This document shows positions 16,064 through 24,135 of a stretch of 64,000 nt of DNA, piece by piece; position 1 is the stretch's first letter; every line of letters begins with the position of its first letter. Where the stretch lies: assembly GCA_020630065.1 (NCBI GenBank), contig JAHDCC010000016.1:2973-66972 (forward strand). The letters run 5' to 3'. This stretch comes from Acidimicrobiales bacterium (GTDB lineage: Bacteria; Actinomycetota; Acidimicrobiia; Acidimicrobiales; SZUA-35). Both the position numbers and the translations under genes were made by a program. The notes beneath the pieces were generated by a model. It worked only from the letters and a program-made list of their open reading frames with translations, did not search any database and was not told the origin of the DNA.

Positions 16064-17085
16064 TACGACTCCCGTGAAGAGGTTGAGAGACGACTTGCTA
16101 GCAGCACAGCCGACAAGATGAGCAGACCAGTAATGAGCTGAGTGAGAGCGGTATCGACGTTGTTGCGAAGCAAAGTTGACTCGGCGAGGAGAACGAAGTG
16201 AGCACCAGCCACCGTCCTCGAAGCCGAAAATTCGCCACCGCGAAGCGTTGTGCCGCCCACGACCACCGCAGCGATGGCGTCTAGTTCAACGAGGTTTCCG
16301 ACTTGGGTCGCGTCACTTGCACTTTGAAGAGAAGTAACGAACACGCCAGCTAAACCGGCGAGCACACCACACATCACATAGACCGACAAGATCGTTGACT
16401 TGGTTCGATAACCACTCAGTCGGGCCGCTATTTCATTTGCGCCCACCGCCCGAACTTTGAAACCAAGAGGAGTACTGCGCATCATCCAAGCAATGAACAT
16501 CGCCACCGCCACCCAAACGAACGCCGACAAAGGGACGCTCGCCCCGAAGGGCAGTGTGTAGAACTTACGCCCGAATAGCGCAAAGGCGTCGTTGTCTAGT
16601 GTGCGGAACTCGCCGTCCACGAGGACCGACGCTAAACCACGACCGCCGACAAGAAACGCCAGCGTGGCCACGATGGGCTGAATACGAAGATACGCCACGA
16701 GCGCCCCGTTGAGGGCTCCACATAACCCGGCCGCTAACAGCGCCAACACTATCGCGAACGGCCATCCGACCGTTGTGATGGTCAACCCCACCACGACAGA
16801 GGCTATTGCCATTACCGCACCGACCGAAATGTCGATGCCTTTAGTGGTCACAACTAACGCCATACCCAAAGCTGCAAACACTAACGGAGTCGCTTGTTGA
16901 AGTTGGAGCCGAAGCGTCGTCCACGCCAAAAAGTTGGGGGTGATAATAATGTTTAAGAGCACCAAGGCAGCGACGCCGATAAAGACTCCGTTGCGTCGGG
17001 CGACATCGGCTATCGATGTGCGGTTTGAACGCTGATGTTTTTCCGATCCGTCAGACACCAGACTTAGACTGTCGAGGAGGCTCAC
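16063..17085 (-). CDS. sugar ABC transporter permease (YtfT-like)
   Basis: 340 residues of the RbsC family. Hallmarks: TKGIDISVGAVMAIASVVVG at ~85-105 and LDAIAAVVVGGTTLRGGEFSASRTVAGA (EAA-like loop) at ~265-290. About ten transmembrane segments after a ~30-residue polar N terminus. It overlaps the ATPase gene stop by 4 bases upstream and the second permease by 1 base downstream, so the operon is tightly coupled. The heterodimer of the two permeases would form the channel for the sugar delivered by the lipoprotein at 18678. Confidence 0.88.
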   Translation of the reverse strand: MSLLDSLSLVSDGSEKHQRSNRTSIADVARRNGVFIGVAALVLLNIIITPNFLAWTTLRLQLQQATPLVFAALGMALVVTTKGIDISVGAVMAIASVVVGLTITTVGWPFAIVLALLAAGLCGALNGALVAYLRIQPIVATLAFLVGGRGLASVLVDGEFRTLDNDAFALFGRKFYTLPFGASVPLSAFVWVAVAMFIAWMMRSTPLGFKVRAVGANEIAARLSGYRTKSTILSVYVMCGVLAGLAGVFVTSLQSASDATQVGNLVELDAIAAVVVGGTTLRGGEFSASRTVAGAHFVLLAESTLLRNNVDTALTQLITGLLILSAVLLASRLSTSSRES

Positions 17086-18617
17086 TGCGTGCTCGATTCG
17101 GGGCCAGCCATCATATCGATGAGGCGGTTTTCGGTTAACGAGTCGCCGGTAAGCTCCGCCACAGAGCGGCGTTCGTGCATAACTACGGTCCTTTCGGTAC
17201 CTTCTAAAAGTTCCTCTAATTCGGAGGAGATCAACAAAACGGCCATACCGTCGTCGGCTAGGTCGCTGATACGGGACTGGATCTCGAACTTGGCGCCAAC
17301 GTCAATACCACGGGTTGGTTCGTCAGCTATCAAAATTTTCGGATCGAGGCTTAAACATCGAGCCAAGATCACTTTCTGTTGATTGCCGCCTGAGAGTGTT
17401 TCGATCGGCTGGTCAACGCTTGAGAGTTTGATGCCAAGCTCTTTCACGAATTTTTCGACGATCCGGTCGACCTCGGCTTTGTCAACGACGCCTCGTTTTG
17501 TCAGCGTCGGCATGATGGCTGCTACGAGGTTGTCTCGTACCGATTGGCCCGGAAGTATCCCCTGCTCTCGTCGGTCTTCTGGCACGAGTGCCATACCTTG
17601 GGCGAGCGCTTCGGTCGGCGACTTTGGAAGAGCCTCTTGGCCTTCGAGGGCGCCGTCGCCTCTGGTTCCTTTAGTTAAACCAAATAGTGCTTCGGCGAAT
17701 TCGGTGCGGCCTGACCCAAGAAGGCCAGCGAGACCGACGATTTCACCCGCACCCACTTGAATCGTTCCAGATTCCAGGTCACTGCTTTGCAGGTTGTCGA
17801 CTTTGAGGAGCGGTTCATCACCCATGCTGGGTCGTTTACGGAAACCGGTCGCCTGCTCGTCAACGTTTGCGCTGTCACGACCCACCATGGTCGCTACTAG
17901 TTCGTTTTTGCTCATGGGATGGAGATCGCCGTCGTAGACAAGCTTTCCGTCCCTAAGGATCGTGCAGGTGGTACAAACCTCGTAGAGTTCATCGAGCCGA
18001 TGGCTGACGAACAAGACGGATCTTCCTTCACGTAACAGTTGTCGAGAGATAGAAAATAGTTGCTCGACTTCGGCTGCTTCGAGCGACGAGGTTGGCTCGT
18101 CCATAATGACTAGCTGTGCGTCTTGTGAAACAGCACGGATGATGGCAACCATTTGCCGCAACGCGATGCTTAGCCGGTGGAGCGGCATCTTCGGGTCGAT
18201 GTGATCCAGTCCGTATTGCATCAGGAGGTTGCTGGCTTCGGAGACTACGTGTTTTTGTCGAATGAATGGTCCGAGTTTTGGTTCTCGGGCCAAGAAGAGG
18301 TTTTCGGCCACCGACCTATTTGGGATGAGGTTGACTTCTTGATGGATGGTGCTGATCCCGAGGTCGACTGCATGCGACGGCGAACGTACGTCGACCTCTT
18401 GGCCTAACACCCGGATGCTTCCGGCATCTTTCTTGTGGACTCCGGCGATGACTTTGATTAGCGTCGATTTGCCGCAGCCGTTTTGCCCGATGAGGCTACG
18501 AGCCTCACCGGGCATGATACGCATATCCACACCATCGAGTGCGAGGACTCCCGGGAACCGTTTCTGGATCGAGGCGATCTCGAGAATAGGCGTCACGCCA
18601 GGATTGGAATTGGTCAT
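17082..18617 (-). CDS. sugar ABC transporter ATPase (YtfR/RbsA-like, two cassettes)
   Basis: 511 residues with two nucleotide-binding domains. First domain: Walker A GQNGCGKST (~40), unusual signature LSIALRQMV, Walker B LVIMDEPTSSLE. Second domain: degenerate Walker A GLLGSGRTE (no GKS/T, as in most RbsA-type second cassettes), intact signature LSGGNQQKVILARCL and Walker B ILIADEPTRGID. The length and asymmetry are typical for RbsA/MglA/YtfR. It powers uptake through the two permeases encoded downstream with 4- and 1-base overlaps. A 60-base spacer separates it from the binding-protein gene, where differential expression is usual. Confidence 0.92.
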   Translation of the reverse strand: MTNSNPGVTPILEIASIQKRFPGVLALDGVDMRIMPGEARSLIGQNGCGKSTLIKVIAGVHKKDAGSIRVLGQEVDVRSPSHAVDLGISTIHQEVNLIPNRSVAENLFLAREPKLGPFIRQKHVVSEASNLLMQYGLDHIDPKMPLHRLSIALRQMVAIIRAVSQDAQLVIMDEPTSSLEAAEVEQLFSISRQLLREGRSVLFVSHRLDELYEVCTTCTILRDGKLVYDGDLHPMSKNELVATMVGRDSANVDEQATGFRKRPSMGDEPLLKVDNLQSSDLESGTIQVGAGEIVGLAGLLGSGRTEFAEALFGLTKGTRGDGALEGQEALPKSPTEALAQGMALVPEDRREQGILPGQSVRDNLVAAIMPTLTKRGVVDKAEVDRIVEKFVKELGIKLSSVDQPIETLSGGNQQKVILARCLSLDPKILIADEPTRGIDVGAKFEIQSRISDLADDGMAVLLISSELEELLEGTERTVVMHERRSVAELTGDSLTENRLIDMMAGPESSTQ

Positions 18618-18677
18618 TTCTGGTATGTCCTCACAATTCGATAATGAGTGTTTTCTTTGAGGGGGCTTTAGCTGGGC

Positions 18678-19784
18678 TTAGTATCCGAGGTCGTAGAACT
18701 CGTCAACGTTGCTTGAGTCGAAGACACGATCCTCGATAACGATGCGGTCTGGGAGCGATCGGTCGAGTGTCAGTTCTTGAAGTGCATCGAATGCCATTGG
18801 CCCAAAGCGTGGGTTCGATTCAACGGTGAGAAGCATCTTGCCTTCTTTGATGGCGTCGAATGCGTCTTTGGTTCCGTCGATCGATACTACGGTTACATCA
18901 ACGCCTGGCTGACGTCCGATCGCTTCGAGTGCGGTGATGGCTCCGATGGCCATCTCGTCATTGTGAGCGTAGATCGCCGTTACATCTGGGTTGGATTGCA
19001 GCAACTGACTGGTCAGCTGTTGACCTTCAGCCCGGTTGAAGTTCGCGGTCTGTGATGCGACAACTTCCATGTCGGGGTTTGCTTCGATCACTTCGTCGAA
19101 ACCGGTTTTGCGGTCGACGGCTACGTCAGAACCGGACGTTCCTTCGAGCTGGATGATTTTCGCTTTGCCGTCGGTCGCTTCAGCCAGACGTTCACCAGCT
19201 ATTCGGCCTTGCTCAACGAAGTCGGATGAGATGAACGATTCGAACGATTCGCAAGCTTCACCTTCGTGCGAGCGATCGATAAAGAGCACTGGGATACCGG
19301 CATCTTGAGCGGCTGAGAGTCCGCTATCCAAGCCATCCGATGTGAGTGGCGCCAGCAGAATAACATCGACACCTTGGTTTACGAGGTCTTCGATGTCGGT
19401 GTTCTGTCTCGCCAAGTCACCTTGAGCGTTAGTTACTACTACTTCGGCTACCCGGTCGAGCTGGGCTTCCATAGATTCAGTTTCGGCGATGCGCCACGCA
19501 CCTTCAGAGTCGATTTGGCTGAAACCGACTTTGAGTTCTTCCATTTCTTTGTCGCCCAAGTCGCTAACACAGAGGTTCTCTGACGTTCGGAGCACACCGG
19601 ATAGTTCCGCTCCTTGTGGAGCTTCGTCGCCGGAGTCAGCGGCTGCGGTTGTTTCTCCGCCGTTTCCACTGTCGGTGGTTGTGTCACCTCCAGATGCTGT
19701 GCTTCCACCGCTAGAGCAAGCTGCGGCGCCGAGCGCCAACGCAAACAAGACCGCGGCAAACCGCGCCGATGTATTCGTATTCAT
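18678..19784 (-). CDS. sugar-binding lipoprotein (YtfQ-like)
   Basis: 368 residues from the ATG at 19784, chosen over the track's earlier ATG because AAGGGAAGG lies 8 bases upstream and the signal peptide begins there. Lipobox LGAAAC is followed by a Gly/Ser/Thr linker to ~residue 55. The ligand domain starts LKVGFSQIDSEGAWRIAETES and contains LEGTSGSDVAVDRKTGFDE and IYAHNDEMAIGAITALEAIG, closely matching YtfQ, the galactofuranose-binding protein of E. coli, more than RbsB. The GFSQ-x-x-SE-x-x-WR-x-AET stretch contains likely sugar contacts. First gene of the operon, preceded by the shared operator-like element at 19826. Confidence 0.88.
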   Translation of the reverse strand: MNTNTSARFAAVLFALALGAAACSSGGSTASGGDTTTDSGNGGETTAAADSGDEAPQGAELSGVLRTSENLCVSDLGDKEMEELKVGFSQIDSEGAWRIAETESMEAQLDRVAEVVVTNAQGDLARQNTDIEDLVNQGVDVILLAPLTSDGLDSGLSAAQDAGIPVLFIDRSHEGEACESFESFISSDFVEQGRIAGERLAEATDGKAKIIQLEGTSGSDVAVDRKTGFDEVIEANPDMEVVASQTANFNRAEGQQLTSQLLQSNPDVTAIYAHNDEMAIGAITALEAIGRQPGVDVTVVSIDGTKDAFDAIKEGKMLLTVESNPRFGPMAFDALQELTLDRSLPDRIVIEDRVFDSSNVDEFYDLGY

Positions 19785-20108
19785 GATTAGTACCTTCCCT
19801 TTTCCCCTAGATGTACTAGGTTTAATCATATCATATTATGATAGCACCAACAAGCAGCAGCTGATCCTCTGGAAACGTCTCCGGCCGACAATCCGTCGAC
19901 ATTCACAAACAAAACAGGGCAGCTCACCGGCCATTCAGACCCTGCAAGCGACAATCGAAATTCAGCTTCAGGAGCGGGCAAACTCGCAATGGACATCCAT
20001 CCGAGCCCACCATCGACAAAAACACATCAAACTCAAAGAGAGCACTGACGAAATTAGTACTGAATACCTAACTAGCCGTGGATATAACGGCGGTTTACCC
20101 CGCTACCT
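19785..20108 (-). promoter_or_regulatory. upstream region of the sugar ABC operon
   Basis: 324 bases with no gene. It holds the ribosome site AAGGGAAGG next to the binding-protein start, a small palindrome CTAG-ATGTA-CTAG at 19807-19819 and the AT-rich element at 19826-19844. The plus-strand ORF 19489-20157 runs through the binding-protein gene in another frame and is a shadow. Beyond about 19860 nothing is recognised. Confidence 0.5.
19826..19844 (-). promoter_or_regulatory. putative operator of the ABC operon, copy of 10202-10220
   Basis: On the minus strand this reads CTATCATAATATGATATGA, differing at only 2 of 19 positions from the element over the aldolase start codon. It lies 41 bases before the binding-protein start, where a promoter is expected. 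The shared site suggests that the FCD regulator at 9359-10081 controls both loci. Confidence 0.6.
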
Positions 20109-20951
20109 CTACCCAGCTATCACATCAACCAAGAAACTCGGCAACGGCCGTTCATGAAAGAACCGCAACCGATTTGTCGAACGAGTGCAGGCCACATAAA
20201 ACCCAGCAGGACTCCGATCGAATATCTCAGCCGGTTCAACCACAACAACCGAATCGAACTCCAACCCCTTCGACTCATCAGGCGACAACACAACAAGGCC
20301 CGAACCCGAGCGGGCTAAAACAGAATCAAGCCGAGAACGCAGCCGGGTATCAAAACCAACCACAGCAACCGTGCCTTCACCCACCGCCGACAACTCAAGC
20401 TCAACCAGATCGACGATGCTCATCTGAGACGAAGAAACCGCGTCAGGCTGAAACCCAGACGACCTAATGGACTCAGCGGGTGACAGTCCAGGAGCGACCT
20501 CAGCCAAAACGGCCGCCGCTATGTCGTTAATCTCCGACGGCGAACGATAGTTGATCGATAGCCCAGCCTCAACGTAGTCCCCCATCGTGTCACCCAACAA
20601 TTCAGCCCACGGCTGAACCGGACCAGACGACCGCTGCGCCACATCACCAACAATCGTTATCGAGCCACCCTGGGTCCGCCGTTTTATCATCCGCCATTGC
20701 ATCGGCGAAAGTTCCTGCGCTTCATCAACAATCACGTGACCAAACCGCCAGAATTGTTGATCGCCCGCCAAATCAACAACGGTCGCACCCTCTTCGGTTA
20801 ACTGGTCGACCCGTTGCAGACCGAGTTCTGATTCATCGGTAACATCCTCACCACCTCGAGAAACACCGGTGTGCGACGTACCCATCTGGGCCGATTCCAA
20901 GTTATCTTCACCAAGATGAGCCAGCCGATCATCTGAAGTATCTTCAGCCAC
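20109..20951 (-). CDS. HelD-like helicase, C-terminal half (split gene)
   Basis: 280 residues carrying the second half of a UvrD-like HelD/HelR ATPase: Walker B HVIVDEAQELSPMQWRM, SITIVGDVAQ (motif III), SINYRSPSEI (motif IV), VVVVEPAEIFD and YVACTRSTNRL (motif VI). HelD proteins remove or recycle RNA polymerase. The GTG start overlaps the stop of the N-terminal half by 8 bases (GTGGCTGA) and GGGAGG lies just upstream, so coupled translation of two polypeptides is possible. A stop closes this frame only 8 codons above the GTG. Motif I is in the other ORF, so neither half can be an ATPase alone. Confidence 0.75.
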   Translation of the reverse strand: MAEDTSDDRLAHLGEDNLESAQMGTSHTGVSRGGEDVTDESELGLQRVDQLTEEGATVVDLAGDQQFWRFGHVIVDEAQELSPMQWRMIKRRTQGGSITIVGDVAQRSSGPVQPWAELLGDTMGDYVEAGLSINYRSPSEINDIAAAVLAEVAPGLSPAESIRSSGFQPDAVSSSQMSIVDLVELELSAVGEGTVAVVGFDTRLRSRLDSVLARSGSGLVVLSPDESKGLEFDSVVVVEPAEIFDRSPAGFYVACTRSTNRLRFFHERPLPSFLVDVIAG

Positions 20952-22551
20952 TCTCAGCCTCCCGTTTCTTCGCTAACATCGCCTGGAACTTAGGGTGAGG
21001 GGAAGGAGTCGGGTCAACGGATTCGTCCCATTCTTGTTCAGCTTGGTCATAGATAGTTTCAGACACACCTAGCTGCTCAGGAGTGACCACCTCAAACCCT
21101 TCAAGGTCGTCGTCAGAGACAAACTCACCCAAGTCCACACCTTCGTCTGAGCTGCTCGCAGTTTCGAACTCCGAAGCAGCATCTCGCTCAACCAGACGCT
21201 CGCTGTCGCCATCTTCACCCACCGATCCGACCAACAGGCTGAATGCCTCATCCAGCAACGGCACATCGACAACCGACCATCGCCGACGATCCAGCTCGAC
21301 CTCACCTGTTCTATCGCGAAACAGTAGCTCGGACTCACCCTCCGACAGTCCAGACTGACTCGCAGCTGCCCGCAACAAACTCTTGAACCCGTACAGGTCA
21401 TTCAAAAACTGTTCAGGGGTGAGCGGCGGCCAATGACGAAGCAAAAACGAACGCACGGTAGAAGAAGACGTAAAAGAATCTGTCGCATCGTCCCGATTAT
21501 CAAACGAAGGATGATAAACCTCCCCCAACAATTGCTCGTAGACAAGGTCAGCAAACACGCGGGCACCCGCATTGTGCGAACGGGCCCGCTGAGCCAACTC
21601 GAAAATCTGCACCAACCGTTGCACCGCCACCGTCACCCTCGTCGAACCATACCAAACCTCTAAATCAGCAGATGGGCGACGCTGCCTCGTCCGAACGGCA
21701 GCCGCCAAAAACCCTGCCATCCGAAGGTCACCCTTGAGCGCTTGCACCTCGGTGGAATCAACATAGCCTCGACGCACCCCAGGAAACAGCTCTGCTGGAG
21801 TTACCGACACCACGCCCGTCTCCCCCAACGACGGCAATACACCCTTTATATAGCTCAAGAAATGGGTGCTGGGCCCAATGAGCAGAACACCGGTATCTTC
21901 AAGTTCGGTGCGGTCGTTGTAGAGAAGATACGCCGCACGATGCAACGCCACCACCGTCTTACCGGTGCCTGGACCGCCCTGCACGATCAACGGACGCTTC
22001 GACGACGACCGAATAATTTTGTCTTGCTCGGCCTGGATCGTGGCTACCACCGAACGCATATGCCCCTGAGTAGGACCCGTAAGCGCCGCCATTAGGGCAG
22101 CCTCGCCTCGAAGCGTTTGCGCCTCGCCAGCTGACAACTCATTCGAAGCTAACAACTCGTCGGAATAGTCTTCCAACTTGTTACGAACCTCATCGGGGCC
22201 TTCATCGACATAGTGGAAGTGCCGGCGACGGGTGACCCCCATCCGGTCACCCGGAGTCGCCCGATAGAACGGCACAGCCACGTCTGCCCGCCAATCCACC
22301 AACAAAACATCGTCACCGTCGATTACACTCTGACGACCGATATACCATCGTTCGTCAGAATCATTGGTTGTGTGGCCAAACGCCAACGCGTCACCACGCT
22401 GCTCCAACTCGCGAACCCGTTTAGCGGCGTGCATCACACGCGCCGACAGCTGCCGCACCATAGCGGCCGCAATAGCTGCATCGGCCTCTGCGTCCTCGTC
22501 GACGAGATCCCTGATACCTTCCTCGGTGGCCTCTGCCGCCTCAGCCGCCAA
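20944..22551 (-). CDS. HelD-like helicase, N-terminal half (split gene)
   Basis: 535 residues with the Q-motif/Walker A region TIQAEQDKIIRSS...IVQGGPGTGKTVVALHRAAYLLY (~172-207), the HelD segment WYIGRQSVIDGDDVLLVDWRADVAVPFYRATP and RSFLLRHWPPLTPEQFLNDLYG. After LLDEAFSLL it runs into ~90 acidic, low-complexity residues and stops, instead of reaching the DEAQ motif. The listed TTG start has no ribosome site, and the frame remains open another 50 codons upstream to a TGA at 22702 with a good coiled-coil (YETSKLRAIEAAHARHLARARK) but no ATG/GTG/TTG. HelD normally has such an N-terminal coiled coil, so the true start is unclear or lost. Confidence 0.75.
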   Translation of the reverse strand: MAAEAAEATEEGIRDLVDEDAEADAAIAAAMVRQLSARVMHAAKRVRELEQRGDALAFGHTTNDSDERWYIGRQSVIDGDDVLLVDWRADVAVPFYRATPGDRMGVTRRRHFHYVDEGPDEVRNKLEDYSDELLASNELSAGEAQTLRGEAALMAALTGPTQGHMRSVVATIQAEQDKIIRSSSKRPLIVQGGPGTGKTVVALHRAAYLLYNDRTELEDTGVLLIGPSTHFLSYIKGVLPSLGETGVVSVTPAELFPGVRRGYVDSTEVQALKGDLRMAGFLAAAVRTRQRRPSADLEVWYGSTRVTVAVQRLVQIFELAQRARSHNAGARVFADLVYEQLLGEVYHPSFDNRDDATDSFTSSSTVRSFLLRHWPPLTPEQFLNDLYGFKSLLRAAASQSGLSEGESELLFRDRTGEVELDRRRWSVVDVPLLDEAFSLLVGSVGEDGDSERLVERDAASEFETASSSDEGVDLGEFVSDDDLEGFEVVTPEQLGVSETIYDQAEQEWDESVDPTPSPHPKFQAMLAKKREAESG

Positions 22552-22779
22552 CCGTTCAGCCTGCTTCCGGGCCCGAGCTAGATGCCGCGCGTGGGCGGCC
22601 TCGATAGCGCGCAGCTTCGACGTCTCATACCCAAAGTCGGTTGTTTCTACTGTTTCGTCGTCCGGTGGACTGCTGCTGAGATGTTCGATACTTACAGCAT
22701 CTCAGATCGTTGACCAACTTGCGATATGCGCAGGAAGAAAGACATCGCTAGAATCGATTCCAGCCCACAGGTATAAACC

Positions 22780-23625
22780 TTGTCACCTGTACCCAAAATC
22801 GTTGGCGGCGCCTTTAACCTCGCTGGTCTGGTCGCCCCCCAAAAAGCGGGACAGATCCTCGCCTCTATCTTCTTAACTCCCATTCCACGGATGCCAGCTT
22901 CGGAATGGCCAGCCGAACTACTCGCCGAGTCAAACACAACCATCATTGAGGTCGCCGGACATTCGGTACAAACTTGGAAATTTGGTGACAGCAAACACAA
23001 GGTCGTATTTTGTCACGGATGGGGAGGCTGCGGCGCAAATTCGCTAGCCATCCTGCCCAAACTGCTCGACGCTGGTTTCGAAGTCCACGCCTTTGATGGT
23101 CCAGCTCACGGGGACGGCAAACGACGCCCCACAAACCTCTTAGAGTTCGGCGAAGTTCTCACCAAACTCGTAGCTCAACACGGTCGATTTGACGCCGCTA
23201 TCGGTCACTCATTTGGTGGAGGCGCAATCGCATTAGCTCTGGGCCTAGGTTTCGACGTCGACCGAGCGGTTCTGATCGCCCCCATGATCGACTCAAAAGA
23301 AGCCACAGACTATTTCAACGACATGCTCGGCCTGAGCGAACGGCTTCGACCCCACGTTCACGAGGCTCTTCATCAGAGGTTCGCTGACAACATCGACGCC
23401 TGGGATTTGGCGAACTGGTCCAAACGGCATACCACCCCGGCCAGGATTTTCCATGACCCGAACGATCATCGGGTTCCCTACGACGCAGCCGTCCGTACCG
23501 CCGAGAATTGGGAGAATTGCACCATAACCCCGGTCGCCGACGTCGGTCACCACAAGATTTTGAAAGACCCAGCAGTTATCGACGACATTATCGACTTCGT
23601 AGCCACCGCTACGTCTCAACGATAA
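22780..23625 (+). CDS. alpha/beta hydrolase
   Basis: 281 residues. Standard fold marks: VVFCHGWGGCGANS (oxyanion-hole HGW), nucleophile elbow IGHSFGGGA with Ser ~148, acid in RIFHDPNDHRVPY and catalytic His in DVGHHKILKDP near the end. The first ~30 residues are hydrophobic and could associate with the membrane. Substrate unknown; esterase or lipase-like activity is typical for this group. The TTG start lacks a strong ribosome site. It is divergent from the helicase with 228 bases between them in which I see nothing definite. Confidence 0.8.
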   Translation: MSPVPKIVGGAFNLAGLVAPQKAGQILASIFLTPIPRMPASEWPAELLAESNTTIIEVAGHSVQTWKFGDSKHKVVFCHGWGGCGANSLAILPKLLDAGFEVHAFDGPAHGDGKRRPTNLLEFGEVLTKLVAQHGRFDAAIGHSFGGGAIALALGLGFDVDRAVLIAPMIDSKEATDYFNDMLGLSERLRPHVHEALHQRFADNIDAWDLANWSKRHTTPARIFHDPNDHRVPYDAAVRTAENWENCTITPVADVGHHKILKDPAVIDDIIDFVATATSQR

Positions 23626-23721
23626 GTTCCTATCTCGTTGACGGGCTAACGTAGCAACCTTTACACAAGTTATCCACAGAGCTGTTGCTCCAGTATCGCC
23701 GTATTAGCTCCGACAATAACG

Positions 23722-24135
23722 GTGATGGCTGTACGGGACTTCTTAGAAACCAAAAAGATTCGGCTCCCCCATGACAGCCAAGACGACGAGCCGCCAAACC
23801 TCCGATCGGCCGCCCGTTCTTGGCTCTTCTTGCCAGAACCACTAGATCGCCGCGAACGACCTCCCGCTTTGCGGCGGGCTCGGCTACTCACGTGGATTCT
23901 GATCGCGGTGATATTCGCCGGGCTTCCATCACTTGGACCGGAACGTTTCCTCGGCTCACTTAGTTGTCTATTTGTGTTTCTGCCAATGTCGCTTCTAATA
24001 GAACGTTTTGCCCCCTATCAGGCGGTAGACCGATGGCACGCGTTCGTTGCTTTACTCGCCAGCACAACCTTCGTTGTCCTATTACCTCCGACCCTGGCCC
24101 CTGCCGCCACCGCTAGCGCGTCTCGCTTGTGGTGA
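23722..24135 (+). CDS. membrane protein upstream of GGDEF-EAL gene
   Basis: 137 residues: a polar, Arg-rich N terminus (~1-48) and three hydrophobic segments (LTWILIAVIFAGLP, LSCLFVFLPMSLLI, FVALLASTTFVVLLPP). It starts GTGATG and its stop overlaps the GTG of the GGDEF-EAL gene by 7 bases (GTGGTGA). Because the next protein begins with two more hydrophobic helices, this ORF may be the first half of one membrane sensor domain interrupted by a frame change, or a separately translated partner. No family recognised. Confidence 0.5.
   Translation: MMAVRDFLETKKIRLPHDSQDDEPPNLRSAARSWLFLPEPLDRRERPPALRRARLLTWILIAVIFAGLPSLGPERFLGSLSCLFVFLPMSLLIERFAPYQAVDRWHAFVALLASTTFVVLLPPTLAPAATASASRLW

Noticed and set aside
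19489-20157. 222-codon plus-strand ORF
   Set aside because: It runs antisense through the ABC binding-protein gene and its promoter, with no ribosome site or motifs.
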